The notes below the pieces were generated by a model, which saw nothing but the letters and a program-made list of their open reading frames with translations, was not told where the DNA came from and ran no database searches. 6,122 nucleotides of DNA, from the NCBI GenBank assembly GCA_019246495.1, contig JAFAQI010000205.1, positions 1 through 6,122 of the forward strand, read 5' to 3'. The DNA comes from Frankiales bacterium. Its GTDB lineage: Bacteria; Actinomycetota; Actinomycetes; JAFAQI01. How positions within the stretch are numbered: the stretch's first letter is position 1; the number at the start of each line of letters is the position of its first letter. The position numbers and the translations under genes were made by a program. Shown in pieces: positions 5,991 to 6,122 of the stretch.

Positions 5991-6122
5991 GACGGCGACC
6001 GCAGCCGAACACTGCCGACCGCAAATCCGGCGACGACGCCGGCGGCACGCACGAGCGCGAGGCCGGGTGACCGCGGCTGCTGCGGCTCATCGACGTCGTG
6101 ATGCTCGGCGGTCGGCCGCCGT
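5987..6122 (-). CDS. C-terminal fragment of a gene running off the window, probably GT2-like
   Basis: The - strand frame is open from the window edge (first full codon at 6121) to TGA at 5989-5987, giving 44 residues without a start. Third positions are G or C in 36 of 44 codons, and the stop overlaps the GTG of the next gene (GTGA), the same arrangement as at the following junction; both support real coding. The ending LALVRAAGVVAGFAVGSVRL resembles the C-terminal region of the GT2 protein encoded at 4036-4926 (VRSAGVIAGAWRASRL), so the gene may encode a related glycosyltransferase. That identity is an inference from a short hydrophobic match; the coding status is more secure than the function. 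Confidence 0.65.
   Translation of the reverse strand, partial: RRPTAEHHDVDEPQQPRSPGLALVRAAGVVAGFAVGSVRLRSPS

Noticed and set aside
1..6122. CRISPR array, insertion sequence, riboswitch or RNA gene
   Set aside because: No regular spaced repeats, transposase motifs, terminal inverted repeats or conserved RNA elements were seen; coding sequence covers nearly the whole window.

Overview
The window is very GC-rich (about 70% by eye), with strong G/C preference at third codon positions, mostly TGA stops, GTG as well as ATG starts, and tightly packed genes with 4-base start/stop overlaps. This suggests a high-GC actinobacterium. The genus cannot be fixed from the sequence.

All the genes appear to be part of a polysaccharide (capsule, exopolysaccharide or similar glycan) biosynthesis cluster. 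It is built as two converging blocks. On the + strand, bases 1-507 hold the C-terminal catalytic part of a polyprenyl-phosphate sugar-1-phosphate transferase, the enzyme that starts a glycan on a lipid carrier. It is followed by two GT4 glycosyltransferases (521-1642 and 1639-2874, overlapping by ATGA). After a 52-base gap comes a third GT4 gene (2927-3985), which seems to have its own leaderless-type promoter and a different codon preference. On the - strand, reading leftward, there is a 3' gene fragment at the right edge (5987-6122, probably the tail of a GT2-like protein), then a GT4 glycosyltransferase (4923-5990, GTG start), then a GT2 glycosyltransferase (4036-4926). These are joined by GTGA and ATGA overlaps.

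The two blocks meet at about 3986-4046 in a long nested inverted repeat that starts right after one stop codon and covers the other. It is most likely a shared bidirectional terminator.

As a working model, the membrane sugar transferase loads the first sugar phosphate onto undecaprenyl phosphate, and the cytoplasmic glycosyltransferases then add further sugars one at a time to build a repeat unit. Flippase, polymerase and sugar-nucleotide genes are not in the window and would be expected nearby. No donor or acceptor sugar can be assigned from sequence alone. No RNA genes, mobile elements, CRISPR arrays or gene-free stretches over 300 bases are visible. I see no convincing evidence of an undescribed system; the most notable points are the convergent hairpin, the leaderless promoter with shifted codon use at gene 4, and unusual residues in two enzymes.
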